Part shown: one piece after another, positions 1 through 10,597 of the stretch | Layout: each line of letters starts with the position of its first letter | How positions within the stretch are numbered: the stretch's first letter is position 1 | Assembly: GCA_963675925.2 (NCBI GenBank) | Contig: CAXXIB010000006.1 | Span: 161,796 to 225,795 of the forward strand | DNA: 64,000 bases | Direction of reading: 5' to 3' | Source: CAXXOK01 sp963675925 | GTDB lineage: Bacteria; Bacillota; Clostridia; Christensenellales; Aristaeellaceae | Made by a program: the position numbers and the translations under genes | The notes under the pieces: generated by a model | Seen by the model: only the letters and a program-made list of their open reading frames with translations | Database searches by the model: none | Told to the model about the DNA's origin: nothing

Positions 1-204
1 AATTATGACCCTGAATTTCAAACCGTACGCTGGACGGATTCCAACATGAAGGGTGAAAAGCGCGATGGCGTGCGCTATGGAAAGGTACAGTTTGAGGCTG
101 AGAAGGATATCGACTGGTTCGTGGAAGCCTTTTGTCATCCCAAGCGCGGGGCGACGCTGTACCGCCTGCGGGATGATATCATCTTCGCAGCGGGGCAAGA
201 CTGA
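1..204 (+). CDS. C-terminal end of an unrecognised protein (truncated by window edge)
   Basis: Frame 1 is open from the first base to a TGA at 202-204 and encodes the last 67 residues of a protein that begins upstream of the window. The tail is rich in charged and aromatic residues (starts NYDPEFQTVRW, ends RLRDDIIFAAGQD), with no membrane segment and no motif I recognise. GC content and codon use match the neighbouring housekeeping genes. It is followed by a gap of about 170 bases with its own promoter for upp, so it probably belongs to an upstream transcription unit. I assign no function. Confidence 0.55.
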   Translation, partial: NYDPEFQTVRWTDSNMKGEKRDGVRYGKVQFEAEKDIDWFVEAFCHPKRGATLYRLRDDIIFAAGQD

Positions 205-285
205 TCTTATTTCGTATTTCACCGAATACCGTTCACTTTTTGGCGCGAATACCGATGAAATACAAAATTGACCTGGGATATCGTA

Positions 286-314
286 TTGCCAAGCGTTTTT
301 ATATGGGGTAGAAT
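286..314 (+). promoter_or_regulatory. Sigma-A type promoter for upp and possibly the V-ATPase operon
   Basis: A -35 box TTGCCA (286-291) and a -10 box TAGAAT (309-314) are separated by exactly 17 bases, giving a leader of about 50 bases before the upp start. Confidence 0.6.
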
Positions 315-374
315 AGATGGGTATAAGTTGAAAACCTTGTATCGTCTGCCAAAATGTTTAAAGGGGGACATACC

Positions 375-1004
375 TTGGGCAAAATCCACATCTTTGATCA
401 TCCGCTGATTCAGCATAAGCTGGCTATCATGCGCGATAAAAATACCGGCGCGAAGGAATTTCGCGAATTGCTAGAAGAAATTTCCATGCTGATGGTGTTT
501 GAGGTTACGCGCGGCTTACCCACTGAGGAAGTGGACGTGGAAACCCCGATCTGCCAGATGAAAACCAAAATGCTCTCCGGACACAAAATCGGCATTATTC
601 CCATTTTGCGCGCTGGTCTTGGCATGGTGGAAGGCATTTTAAAGTTGATTCCCACGGCACGTGTCGGCCATATCGGCCTGTACCGCGACCCGGATACCCT
701 GCAACCGGTTGAATATTACTGCAAATTGCCTGTGGACAGCGAAGAACGGGAGCTGTTTATACTGGATCCCATGCTGGCAACAGGCGGCAGTGCATCGGCC
801 GCCATTACGTTTTTAAAACAGCGCAACTGCAAAAACATCCACCTGGTTTGCCTGATTGCCGCCCCCGAGGGCATTGAGCGTATTCAGAAAGACCACGACG
901 ATGTTGATGTATTTATTGCCGCCTGTGACGATCACCTGAACGATCACGGATATATCGTACCCGGCCTGGGCGACGCAGGTGACAGGCTTTTCGGCACGAA
1001 ATAA
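375..1004 (+). CDS. upp: Uracil phosphoribosyltransferase
   Basis: Converts uracil and PRPP to UMP in pyrimidine salvage, in the cytoplasm. The TTG at 375 is chosen as start because AAGGGGG lies at 361-367 just before it and the resulting 209-residue protein has the usual family length; an ATG at 354 would add seven residues but has no ribosome site. Family signatures visible are PILRAGLGM in the middle, the PRPP-binding segment DPMLATGGSA, and the C-terminal uracil-binding region YIVPGLGDAGDRLFGT. The first V-ATPase gene starts 24 bases after its stop without an intervening terminator, so upp may be the first gene of that transcript. No PyrR-type leader is visible. Confidence 0.96.
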   Translation: MGKIHIFDHPLIQHKLAIMRDKNTGAKEFRELLEEISMLMVFEVTRGLPTEEVDVETPICQMKTKMLSGHKIGIIPILRAGLGMVEGILKLIPTARVGHIGLYRDPDTLQPVEYYCKLPVDSEERELFILDPMLATGGSASAAITFLKQRNCKNIHLVCLIAAPEGIERIQKDHDDVDVFIAACDDHLNDHGYIVPGLGDAGDRLFGTK

Positions 1005-1027
1005 CGGCCCATCGCAAAGGAGTAACT

Positions 1028-1351
1028 ATGGCACAAGAACTGTTTCTTTCGGTACAGCAGGCGGAGGAGAATGCAGACCAAACCCTGCAAGCCGCCCAGC
1101 AGCAAGCGCGCGATCTGATTAAAGAAACCGAGGCGCAAATCAAAGCGGAGGACCGCAAGGCTTCGCTTGAAAACCGGACACAGTATCAAACCATTCTTGA
1201 CAACAAGCGCAAGGATGTCGAAAAGAGCATAGAGGACAAAGGTCCGCAGGTAAAGGCCTCCCAAGAGGAAAGCCTTGCCTCTGCGCGTAAAAACCTGGAT
1301 AAAGCAGCGGAAATGATTTTTGAAAGGATCTGGAGCAATGGCGATCGTTGA
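1028..1351 (+). CDS. V-type ATPase subunit G/H (peripheral stalk)
   Basis: A 107-residue, highly charged, Gln/Glu/Lys/Ala-rich protein with heptad character throughout, as expected for the stalk subunit that pairs with subunit E to form the peripheral stator. It is the first gene of the V-ATPase operon, has a good ribosome site (AAAGGAG at 1016-1022), and its last 14 bases overlap the start of the subunit I gene. Small G/H subunits are poorly conserved in sequence, so the assignment rests on position, size and coiled-coil composition. The name in Enterococcus would be ntpF. Confidence 0.8.
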   Translation: MAQELFLSVQQAEENADQTLQAAQQQARDLIKETEAQIKAEDRKASLENRTQYQTILDNKRKDVEKSIEDKGPQVKASQEESLASARKNLDKAAEMIFERIWSNGDR

Positions 1352-3254
1352 GATGAAGCATGTGGACATGCTTGCGCTTCAGCGTGACAAGCATGCACTG
1401 CTGCGCGCCTTGCAGAAACTGCAAAGCTTCCAGATCACCCAACAGGAAACGGGCGAAAAAACCTTTAGTCCTGCGCAGGTGGAGGCCGAACTCCCCTCTG
1501 TTGAGGAGACGCTTACGCGCATTGAATGGGCGATTGCAAAGCTGCATCGCTATGATACGGTCAAACAGCCGTTTTTAAGCGATAAGCCGACCATTGGCGA
1601 GCAGGAGGCCGAGGAAACGCTGCAGGAGCTTCCGGCGGCACTGCAGACCATTCACAAGCTGGAACGCTACGAGCGCAAAGCCGGCGATTTGCGCGGCCAG
1701 TCCGCAAGGATTGACGCGGCAATGGAGCAGCTTACGCCTTGGCAGACCTTGCAAGTGCCCCTGCATACGGTGCGTGATACCAAAACCACTCAGCAAATGA
1801 TTGGCACCGTGCAAAAAGAAGCGCTGGACAGCTGGCTGGCCGAAGGCGAGATTCCGGACCTGTGCTATTTGCAGGAGGTTTCCCAGCAGCGTGACCAGGC
1901 CTATATTTACATTGTTATGCACAAATCCTGCAAGGATACTGTGTTACCTAAGCTCAAAGAGCTGGGCTTTGCGCAGATCAACCTGCGGGACATGTACGAA
2001 ACAGCCGCCGAGCGGATGGAAGCGCTGAACAAAGAACAGGCTGATATTGAACAGCAACGCGCGGAGATCAACACGCAGATTCAAACGCTGGCACAGCACA
2101 TGGATACGCTGCGTAAGCTGTATGATCTGCTTGCGTCCAAGCGTGATCGCCTGCAAGCCGCCAAGCAGCTGACAGAATCGGATAAAACCTTCTTCCTGCA
2201 AGGCTGGATTCCCGCCCCGATGATGCATAAAGCGGAAGAAGCGCTGAAAAAAGTATCGTCAACCGTCGCACTGGATTTCTACGATCCCCTGGAGGGGGAG
2301 GAACCCCCGGTGCTGCTGCACAACCCTAAGATTTCCGCGCCGTTTGAGTCCATCGTATCGGGCTTCGCCCTGCCCAAGTTCGGCAGTTTCGACCCGACCA
2401 CCATCATGATGCCTTTCTTCGTCAACTTTATGGGCATGATGATCTCGGACGCAGGCTATGGCCTGATGATGGCGCTGCTGATTCCGATTCTGATCTTTAT
2501 ACGTAAACCCGCCCCCGGCACCCGCAGAATGCTGTGGATTCTGATGGCCGCGGGTATCGCGTCGCTGTTCTGGGGCGCGATGTACAACTCATGGTTTGGC
2601 TTTGCGCCGTTCCCATCGGTGTTCGACCCGGTACGAAACGCCATGCCGGTGATGATCGTCTGTATCGCGCTGGGTGCAGTGCACCTGTTTACGGGGCTGT
2701 TCGTCGGCGCGTATGTGAACATCCGCGAAAAAAAGGTGATGGACGCCGTATACGACCAGCTCAGCTGGGCGCTGATCATGGTCGGTCTGGGCCTGATGCT
2801 CATTCTGGGCTCGGCTATCGGACAGTGGATGGCGATTGCCGGTGCACTGATTGTAATTTACTCCGCCGGACGGCATAAGAGTAATAACCCGTTCAAACGG
2901 CTGATCAGCGGCCTGGGCGCGATGTATGGTATTACCGGCTGGATCAGCGATCTGCTCAGCTACATGCGCCTGTTTGGTATGGGCCTTGCAACGGGCGTAA
3001 TCGGCATGGTTATCAACATTCTGATCGGCATGGTCATGCAATCGGGCATCTTCGGCATCATTATCGGTGCAGTATTGTTTGTGGGCGGACATCTGTTCAA
3101 CGCCGCCATCAATACACTGGGTGCGTATGTGCACAGCTGCCGCCTGCAATACATCGAATTCTTTTCCAAGTTCTACGAAGACGGCGGCAAACCATTTATG
3201 CCGCTGTCAGAAACCTCTCGGTATGTTTACGTTCGGGACGCGCAAAAGTCCTGA
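1338..3254 (+). CDS. ntpI: V-type ATPase subunit I (membrane stator, a-subunit homologue)
   Basis: The 638-residue stator subunit carries the ion half-channels next to the rotor ring. The N-terminal half (about residues 1-330) is hydrophilic with long helices, including a coiled coil near residues 215-270. The C-terminal half holds about seven to eight membrane segments, with conserved stretches FVNFMGMMISDAGYGL and ISDLLSYMRLFGMGLATG; the latter contains the essential Arg that faces the rotor glutamate. The ATG at 1338 is chosen because GGATCTGGAG precedes it and it starts the conserved MAIVEMKHV sequence; an in-frame ATG at 1320 lies inside the upstream gene. It overlaps the previous gene and precedes the rotor gene by 46 bases. 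Confidence 0.95.
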   Translation: MAIVEMKHVDMLALQRDKHALLRALQKLQSFQITQQETGEKTFSPAQVEAELPSVEETLTRIEWAIAKLHRYDTVKQPFLSDKPTIGEQEAEETLQELPAALQTIHKLERYERKAGDLRGQSARIDAAMEQLTPWQTLQVPLHTVRDTKTTQQMIGTVQKEALDSWLAEGEIPDLCYLQEVSQQRDQAYIYIVMHKSCKDTVLPKLKELGFAQINLRDMYETAAERMEALNKEQADIEQQRAEINTQIQTLAQHMDTLRKLYDLLASKRDRLQAAKQLTESDKTFFLQGWIPAPMMHKAEEALKKVSSTVALDFYDPLEGEEPPVLLHNPKISAPFESIVSGFALPKFGSFDPTTIMMPFFVNFMGMMISDAGYGLMMALLIPILIFIRKPAPGTRRMLWILMAAGIASLFWGAMYNSWFGFAPFPSVFDPVRNAMPVMIVCIALGAVHLFTGLFVGAYVNIREKKVMDAVYDQLSWALIMVGLGLMLILGSAIGQWMAIAGALIVIYSAGRHKSNNPFKRLISGLGAMYGITGWISDLLSYMRLFGMGLATGVIGMVINILIGMVMQSGIFGIIIGAVLFVGGHLFNAAINTLGAYVHSCRLQYIEFFSKFYEDGGKPFMPLSETSRYVYVRDAQKS

Positions 3255-3300
3255 CGTGAAGATAAACACGACTTTCAACACACGGTAGGAGGAAACCAAT

Positions 3301-3774
3301 ATGTCAATCGGTCAAATTCTGGCTCTTCTCGGCGCAGCAATTGCTGTCATCGGTGCAGGTATGGGTTCCAGCAAAGGCGTGGGTATCGCCGGCGAAACAT
3401 CCGCGGGAGTCTCCACGGAAAACCCCGAAGTGAACTCCAAGCTTCTCGTGCTCCAGCTGCTGCCGGCCACGCAGGGTATCTACGGATTCCTGATCGCCGT
3501 TATCGTGCTGATCAACACCAACGTACTGGGCGGCACCATGGCCGCTGTGGGCCTGTATCAGGGTCTGGGCATCCTGATGGGCTGTCTGCCGATCGGGTTT
3601 GTAGGCTATTTCTCCGGCGCAAAGCAGGGTAAAGTGGCCGCTTCTGCCATGATCATGACCGGGCAGCGTCCGGAAATGAGCGGTAAGGGCATCACGATGA
3701 CCGTTATGGTCGAAACCTATGCGGTTCTCGCGCTGCTGGTCAGCTTCCTGGTGGTCAACGCCATCCAACTGTAA
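3301..3774 (+). CDS. ntpK: V-type ATPase subunit K (rotor ring proteolipid)
   Basis: A 157-residue proteolipid with four membrane segments (two fused hairpins), the 16-kDa size of V-type rings. The ion-binding glutamate is E138 in MVETYAVL on helix 4. The other Na+ ligands known from Enterococcus hirae NtpK have counterparts here: L54, T57 and Q58 in LLPATQG, and Q109 in SGAKQGKV. This set is typical of Na+-coupled rings; proton-coupled rings usually lack the Gln/Thr ligands. Na+ coupling is therefore inferred, not shown. Ribosome site AGGAGG lies at 3288-3293. Confidence 0.96.
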   Translation: MSIGQILALLGAAIAVIGAGMGSSKGVGIAGETSAGVSTENPEVNSKLLVLQLLPATQGIYGFLIAVIVLINTNVLGGTMAAVGLYQGLGILMGCLPIGFVGYFSGAKQGKVAASAMIMTGQRPEMSGKGITMTVMVETYAVLALLVSFLVVNAIQL

Positions 3775-3784
3775 GGAGTGTGCA

Positions 3785-4381
3785 ATGGACGCACAGGCGA
3801 TTTTAACAAAAATCGAACAGGACGCTAAGGATGCCGCGCAGAAGGTGCTGGCCGACGCCCAGGAAAAGGCGAAGACCATGACGCTGGAAGCGCAGCAGAC
3901 CCGCGATATGCTAAAGCAAACCATGCTGGCACACGCTGAGCAGGAAAGCCAGCAGTTGGAAGAGCGTATGCATCGTATGGCAGAACTTGATAACCGCAAA
4001 GCAATGCTTGCGCTAAAGCGCTCAGTCATTGATGAAGCCTTTGCTCTTGCAAAGGACAAGCTTGAACAAACCAAGGCAGCGGAGCAGCGCGCTTTCTATC
4101 TACGCAAAATTGCAGAGTATGCCGCCGGCACGGAAACGCTGATTATCGGCGCAGACCATGCGGACTTTTTGGACGATGCCTTTGTGGCAGACGCCAATCA
4201 AGCGCTGAAAGCGGCGGGGAAACCCGCAGAGCTGACCCTGCAATCCGAGCGTGAAGCGGGGTACGCGGGCGTAATTCTGTCGCACAAAGGCGCGCAGGTA
4301 CGCATTAGCTTTACTGCCCTGTTGGACGAAGCGCGGGCCGAACTGGAACAGGCCGCTGCGCAGGTACTGTTTGATGAATGA
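3785..4381 (+). CDS. ntpE: V-type ATPase subunit E (peripheral stalk)
   Basis: A 198-residue stalk subunit linking the catalytic head to subunit I. The N-terminal 100 residues form a long charged helix rich in Ala, Glu, Lys and Gln; the C-terminal part is a compact alpha/beta domain ending in a helix (DEARAELEQAAAQVLF). The start at 3785 follows AAGGAG at 3773-3778, which overlaps the end of subunit K. An upstream in-frame start at 3719 would lie inside the K gene and is rejected. Confidence 0.93.
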   Translation: MDAQAILTKIEQDAKDAAQKVLADAQEKAKTMTLEAQQTRDMLKQTMLAHAEQESQQLEERMHRMAELDNRKAMLALKRSVIDEAFALAKDKLEQTKAAEQRAFYLRKIAEYAAGTETLIIGADHADFLDDAFVADANQALKAAGKPAELTLQSEREAGYAGVILSHKGAQVRISFTALLDEARAELEQAAAQVLFDE

Positions 4382-4402
4382 TTCCAAAACGGAGGATGAC
4401 GC

Positions 4403-5380
4403 ATGCCGCAGATGAGCATAGCCTATGCGTGCGGACGGGTCGGTGTACTTAGGCGGTCCGAGTTGCACACAGCGCAGATTGAGCGCTTATTTGCCGCACC
4501 GCAGCTTTCGGAAGCGCAGCGCGTATTGGCGGATATCGGGTTTGCCGGGGCAGAGCAGGCGGATTTTCAGTCTGTAGCCGACAACCATGTCCGCAAAGCC
4601 TGCGAACTGATTAAAGCTGTCACAACCGATACGAAAATGACGGACTGCTTTTTCCTGCGCTATGATGTGCATAACCTGAAAGTGCTGATTAAGTCCCGCC
4701 ATCTGGCGCACGCGCCGGAATTTTTGTCGCCCAACGGCAGTCTGGATGTGGATATGATAAAGCACTGCGTAGCTGACCGCAGCTATGCCTTGCTTCCCAC
4801 GGAGCTTGCCGAAGGGCTGAAAAAGCTGGAAAAGCGCATTGCAGTAGAGTTTGACCCCCTGCTAGTAGATGTCATGCTCGACCAGGCCATGTACCGCCAG
4901 ATTTTCAAGAACCTTGAGGGCAAGGAAAGCTCGCTGGCGTACCGCTATTTTCAGGGGAAAGCTGATTTGCTCAACCTGACGATGCTGCTGCGTGTACGCG
5001 CCATGAAGGAAGATGCCGCGTATTTTGAAGCACTGGTACTGCCCGGCGGCAAAATTGCGATTCGCAGCTTTGTAAACGGCTTTGCCGATAACGAGCGGCT
5101 GGTGCGGCTGGTGGGCGTGTATGGTATGGCGGTCAAGCAGGCGGCGCAGGCCGCGGTAATGGATGCTAAAAAGCTGCCGTATTTTGAAAAGGTAGCCGAT
5201 GACGCACTGTTTGCGATGTTCAAGCCCTATCGTTATGATACGGAGTGCATTGAAGTGCTGCTTGCGTATCTGCTGCAGCGGCAGCGGGAAGCCGCCAACG
5301 TTCGGCTGATTTTAACGGGCAAGAAAAACAGCTTCCCCGATGAAGCCGTACAGGAAAGGGTGCGTGAGTTGAATGGCTGA
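4403..5380 (+). CDS. ntpC: V-type ATPase subunit C (d-type central stalk adaptor)
   Basis: A 325-residue mostly helical protein of the AC39/d family, which sits as a funnel on top of the K ring and connects it to the rotating D-F shaft. Recognisable features are the N-terminal AYACGRVGVL segment, the FFLRYDVHNLKVLIK stretch and the C-terminal helix with YRYDTECIEVLLAYLLQ. The last eight bases overlap the subunit F gene, which suggests translational coupling. Confidence 0.93.
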   Translation: MPQMSIAYACGRVGVLRRSELHTAQIERLFAAPQLSEAQRVLADIGFAGAEQADFQSVADNHVRKACELIKAVTTDTKMTDCFFLRYDVHNLKVLIKSRHLAHAPEFLSPNGSLDVDMIKHCVADRSYALLPTELAEGLKKLEKRIAVEFDPLLVDVMLDQAMYRQIFKNLEGKESSLAYRYFQGKADLLNLTMLLRVRAMKEDAAYFEALVLPGGKIAIRSFVNGFADNERLVRLVGVYGMAVKQAAQAAVMDAKKLPYFEKVADDALFAMFKPYRYDTECIEVLLAYLLQRQREAANVRLILTGKKNSFPDEAVQERVRELNG

Positions 5381-5714
5381 TATCCGAATGGGAGCCGTCG
5401 GCGAGCGCGACGCCGTTCTCTGCTTTAAAGCGCTGGGAATGACCGTAATCCCCACCGAGACACCGGAGGAGACGGCCAAAGCGTTGTTTTCTCTCACCAA
5501 ACGCGGCGTGCGCTTGATTTTTATCACCGAAAGCACTGCCGCCAACGCAACCGAAGCGCTCATGCGTTATCAAACCGATCCGCAGGTTGCTATCATCCCC
5601 ATTCCGGGGAGTACAGGGTCCAGCGGATATGCAATGTCGCGCATTAAGGCAAACGTTGAAAAAGCCATCGGCGCGGACATTTTATTCGGAAATAACACTA
5701 CGGAGGACGTGTAG
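5373..5714 (+). CDS. ntpG: V-type ATPase subunit F (central shaft)
   Basis: A 113-residue Rossmann-like protein that binds the D subunit at the base of the rotor shaft. It begins with IRMGAVGERDAVLCFKALG, the conserved start of the family, and contains IIPIPGSTGSSGYAMSRIK near the end. In Enterococcus the gene is called ntpG; elsewhere atpF or vatF. It starts inside the subunit C gene and ends two bases before subunit A. Confidence 0.93.
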   Translation: MADIRMGAVGERDAVLCFKALGMTVIPTETPEETAKALFSLTKRGVRLIFITESTAANATEALMRYQTDPQVAIIPIPGSTGSSGYAMSRIKANVEKAIGADILFGNNTTEDV

Positions 5715-5716
5715 AC

Positions 5717-7483
<1,767 letters not shown>

Positions 7484-7486
7484 ACG

Positions 7487-8902
7487 ATGTTGAAAGAGTA
7501 CCGTACCATAAGAGAAGTCGTCGGCCCCCTGATGCTTGTGGATCAGGTGGAAGGCGTCACCTATAACGAACTGGTGGAAATCAAACAAGCCAATGGCGAG
7601 CTGCGGCGCGGCAAAGTGCTTGAAATTAACGGCGACAAAGCCATGGTGCAGCTGTTTGAAAGCTCCAATGGCTTGCAGATTGAAACGGCGTCAGCGCGTT
7701 TCCTGGGCCACTCCATTGAACTGGGTGTCAGCATGGATATGCTGGGCCGCGTGTTCGACGGCATGGGCAATCCCCGCGATAACGGACCCCAGCTGATTCC
7801 CGACAAGCGCATGGATATCAACGGCGAGCCGCTAAACCCTGCGGCGCGCGACTATCCTAATGAATTCATCCAAACCGGCGTTAGCGCGATTGACGGCCTG
7901 AATACGCTGGTTCGCGGCCAGAAACTGCCTGTATTCTCCGGCAGTGGTTTGCCGCATGCCCAGCTTGCTACGCAAATCGCCCGCCAGGCGAAGGTGCTTG
8001 GCGCCCATGAGAAATTCGCCGTGGTGTTTGGCGCGATTGGTATCACGTTTGAAGAAGCGGAATACTTTATCAGCGACTTCCGCCGTACCGGTGCAATTGA
8101 ACGCGCTGTGCTGTTCATGAACCTGGCCAACGACCCCGCTATCGAGCGTATCGCCACCCCGCGTATGGCGCTGACCGCCGCGGAATATCTGGCCTATGAA
8201 AAAGACATGCACGTGCTGGTTATCCTGACCGATATCACCAACTACGCCGAAGCATTGCGCGAGGTATCGGCCGCCCGCAAGGAAGTGCCCGGTCGCCGTG
8301 GCTATCCCGGCTACCTGTATACCGACCTTGCCAGTATGTACGAACGGGCCGGTCGTGTCATCGGCAAAAAGGGTTCCATCACCCAGATTCCGATCCTGAC
8401 CATGCCTGAAGACGATAAAACACACCCGATTCCTGACTTGACCGGCTATATCACCGAAGGGCAGATTATTCTAAGCCGCGAGCTGCACCGCAAGGGCATT
8501 TCGCCGCCCATTGATGTGCTGCCTTCCCTCAGCCGCCTCAAGGACAAGGGTATCGGTAAAGGCAAAACCCGCGAAGACCACGCCGCGACCATGAACCAGC
8601 TGTTTGCCGCCTATTCCCGTGGTAAAGATGCCAAGGAACTCGCGGTCATTCTGGGCGACGCGGCACTGACCGATGTCGATAAGAAATACGCAGCCTTTGC
8701 AGATGAGTTTGAGAAAAAGTATGTCTCGCAGGGCTATCAAACCAACCGTACCATCGAAGAAACGCTGAACCTCGGCTGGGGGCTGCTATCCATGCTGCCG
8801 CGTAACGAGCTCAAGCGTATCCGCGATGATATGCTGGACAAATACCTGCATGATAACACGATTGAGGAAACCCGCGATGTAGTCGAGGAGGAGCATAGCT
8901 GA
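7487..8902 (+). CDS. ntpB: V-type ATPase non-catalytic subunit B
   Basis: The 471-residue regulatory subunit that alternates with A in the hexameric head. In place of a P-loop it has FSGSGLPHAQLATQIARQA, the degenerate sequence typical of B subunits. Also visible are VLVILTDITNYAEALREVSAARKEVPGRRGYPGY and the SLSRLKDKGIG block near residue 350. The stop codon shares one base with the start of subunit D (TGATG). Confidence 0.98.
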   Translation: MLKEYRTIREVVGPLMLVDQVEGVTYNELVEIKQANGELRRGKVLEINGDKAMVQLFESSNGLQIETASARFLGHSIELGVSMDMLGRVFDGMGNPRDNGPQLIPDKRMDINGEPLNPAARDYPNEFIQTGVSAIDGLNTLVRGQKLPVFSGSGLPHAQLATQIARQAKVLGAHEKFAVVFGAIGITFEEAEYFISDFRRTGAIERAVLFMNLANDPAIERIATPRMALTAAEYLAYEKDMHVLVILTDITNYAEALREVSAARKEVPGRRGYPGYLYTDLASMYERAGRVIGKKGSITQIPILTMPEDDKTHPIPDLTGYITEGQIILSRELHRKGISPPIDVLPSLSRLKDKGIGKGKTREDHAATMNQLFAAYSRGKDAKELAVILGDAALTDVDKKYAAFADEFEKKYVSQGYQTNRTIEETLNLGWGLLSMLPRNELKRIRDDMLDKYLHDNTIEETRDVVEEEHS

Positions 8903-9543
8903 TGGCAGCAGCGCTGCGCGTAAATCCCACGCGCATGGAGTTAACGCGTGTTAAACGCCGTCTGGTTACCGCAAAACGCGGGCACAAGCTGCTCAAGGAC
9001 AAGCGGGATGAGATGGTACGTCAGTTTATCGCGCTTATCCGTGAAAACCACCGCTTGCGTAAAGAAGTGGAAGCCGAGCTTGGTTTTGCCTTGTCCGGTT
9101 TTGCCATGGCGCGCGCCGTGGTGGAACCCGCGTTTATGGAAGAAGCGCTTTTAAGCCCCGCCCGCAGTATAGCTGTGGATATGGGCGTAAAAAGTATTTT
9201 AAGCGTTCATGTTCCGACGCTGGCCACCAAGGAAGAGGAGTCCAAAACCACGTTGAGTTATGGGCTGGCCGAAACCACGGCACAGCTCGATGGCGCTATT
9301 GAAGGTCTTGCCGATCTGCTGCCCAAGCTCATCAAGCTGGCGGAAGTGGAAAAGACTTGCGATCTGCTGGCGGACGAGATTGAAAAAACCCGCCGCAGGG
9401 TAAACGCGCTGGAATATGTTATGATACCGCAGTTTCAGGAGACCATTCGTTTTATCACCATGAAGCTGGATGAAAACGAACGCGGCAACCTGACCCGCCT
9501 GATGAAAGTAAAAGACATGATTCAGCAGCGGGAAACTGTGTAA
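8902..9543 (+). CDS. ntpD: V-type ATPase subunit D (central rotor shaft)
   Basis: A 213-residue shaft subunit made of two long antiparallel helices. The N-terminal block VNPTRMELTRVKRRLVTAKRGHKLLKDKRDEM (two conserved stretches) and the C-terminal RRRVNALEYVMIPQ followed by the helix with EREE-like charge are diagnostic. It is the last gene of the V-ATPase operon and is followed eight bases later by a strong terminator. Confidence 0.96.
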   Translation: MAAALRVNPTRMELTRVKRRLVTAKRGHKLLKDKRDEMVRQFIALIRENHRLRKEVEAELGFALSGFAMARAVVEPAFMEEALLSPARSIAVDMGVKSILSVHVPTLATKEEESKTTLSYGLAETTAQLDGAIEGLADLLPKLIKLAEVEKTCDLLADEIEKTRRRVNALEYVMIPQFQETIRFITMKLDENERGNLTRLMKVKDMIQQRETV

Positions 9544-9550
9544 AAGGACA

Positions 9551-9585
9551 AAAAGCACCAATGAGTAACATTGGTGCTTTTTCTT
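9551..9585 (+). terminator. Rho-independent terminator of the V-ATPase operon
   Basis: A perfect 13-bp stem (AAAAGCACCAATG at 9551-9563, CATTGGTGCTTTT at 9569-9581) encloses a five-base loop and runs into T-rich sequence. Confidence 0.92.
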
Positions 9586-9600
9586 GCTAGGAGGTATATT

Positions 9601-10458
9601 ATGCCAAGCTTTATGGAAAACTGGCTGACAAGAGAATATAATCTTGTTGACGAGATAAATTCACTAAATGAGCTGATGTTTGGAAAAATGAGAGGAGAAT
9701 ACAGCACAACATTCAGCGATATCGTTGATTTTGAATATCTTGATTGGAACTGTAGAAACAATACAATATCAAGAGAAGATTTCGAAAGAAAATCTGGCAT
9801 TGAAGAAGCATTACATAAAATGAATAGATTCACTAAAGATAATGTTGATATGAAATTCGTCGCATTTTATCTTGAGTATGCCCTTAATCTTGCTAGCTTT
9901 GTCTATGGAAGGGCGTCAGATTACTCAAATGAAACATTTAATGAGATGAGAGCTCAAGCGATTATGGATAATGTTAAATCAGTTGTAGAGAAATGTGGTT
10001 TGAAAATAGCCCAACATTCAAAAGGAGTCCATATTATTGTTATTAAGGATGCAGTAGCCGATTTAGCTAGTGATATTGTTGGCGATAGCTATAACCTCGG
10101 CCAAGATATATTCTTATATCGACACAATTCATTAGAAGCAAATCTTGTTAATAAAGCCGATATACTTGTTCGGATGGCAAAATACCTTGAGAAAGAAATA
10201 AAACCGAATATTAGTGATAAGGCCAATTTACGACAACTATATAACAATGTTGGATTTCTTTCTAATGCACTGGATTTGCGGCATCCTCCAAATGAGAAAG
10301 AAGAACCAGTTATTAAACAATTAGTTCAGCAAGGCAAACTAGAACAATGGTATGATGACTTATACAGGCAAATGGTTTCTTTGATCGTACTATTTGATTG
10401 TGCCCAGAAACAACAGGACATTGATGAATTAAAGGAGCAAATTAATCCGAAGAATTGA
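9601..10458 (+). CDS. AT-rich orphan protein of unknown function
   Basis: A 285-residue soluble, mostly helical protein with no signal peptide or membrane segment. The start at 9601 is set by AGGAGG at 9589-9594. I recognise no family. The C-terminal region (ending in a stretch with RQLYNNVGFLSNALDLRHPPN) has the sparse Arg/His/Asn pattern sometimes seen in abortive-infection and HEPN-type proteins, but this is weak. The gene is strikingly AT-rich compared with the V-ATPase and ABC genes on either side and uses codons such as ATA, AGA and TTA heavily. It stands alone between two terminators, so it looks like a single-gene insertion by horizontal transfer. No transposase, integrase or terminal repeat is visible. 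Confidence 0.85.
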   Translation: MPSFMENWLTREYNLVDEINSLNELMFGKMRGEYSTTFSDIVDFEYLDWNCRNNTISREDFERKSGIEEALHKMNRFTKDNVDMKFVAFYLEYALNLASFVYGRASDYSNETFNEMRAQAIMDNVKSVVEKCGLKIAQHSKGVHIIVIKDAVADLASDIVGDSYNLGQDIFLYRHNSLEANLVNKADILVRMAKYLEKEIKPNISDKANLRQLYNNVGFLSNALDLRHPPNEKEEPVIKQLVQQGKLEQWYDDLYRQMVSLIVLFDCAQKQQDIDELKEQINPKN

Positions 10459-10517
10459 TATATTGTTTAGGTGATCCAGGAACGGGAGCAATAATGCGGC
10501 TTTCAGGCGTAAAACAG

Positions 10518-10547
10518 AGGAAGTGGAGCAAATCCACTTCCTTTTTT
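10518..10547 (+). terminator. Rho-independent terminator after the AT-rich orphan gene
   Basis: A perfect 10-bp stem (AGGAAGTGGA at 10518-10527, TCCACTTCCT at 10533-10542) with a five-base loop is followed by five T residues. Confidence 0.88.
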
Positions 10548-10597
10548 ATTGGTTTATGGTATTCTGTACCCAGATGTAAAATTTCGGAGGTGTTTGT

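Noticed and set aside
3304..4074. A 256-residue minus-strand frame across ntpK and ntpE
   Set aside because: Antisense shadow spanning two well-supported V-ATPase genes.
9601..10458. Insertion sequence or transposon
   Set aside because: No transposase motif, terminal inverted repeat or target duplication is visible around the AT-rich gene.
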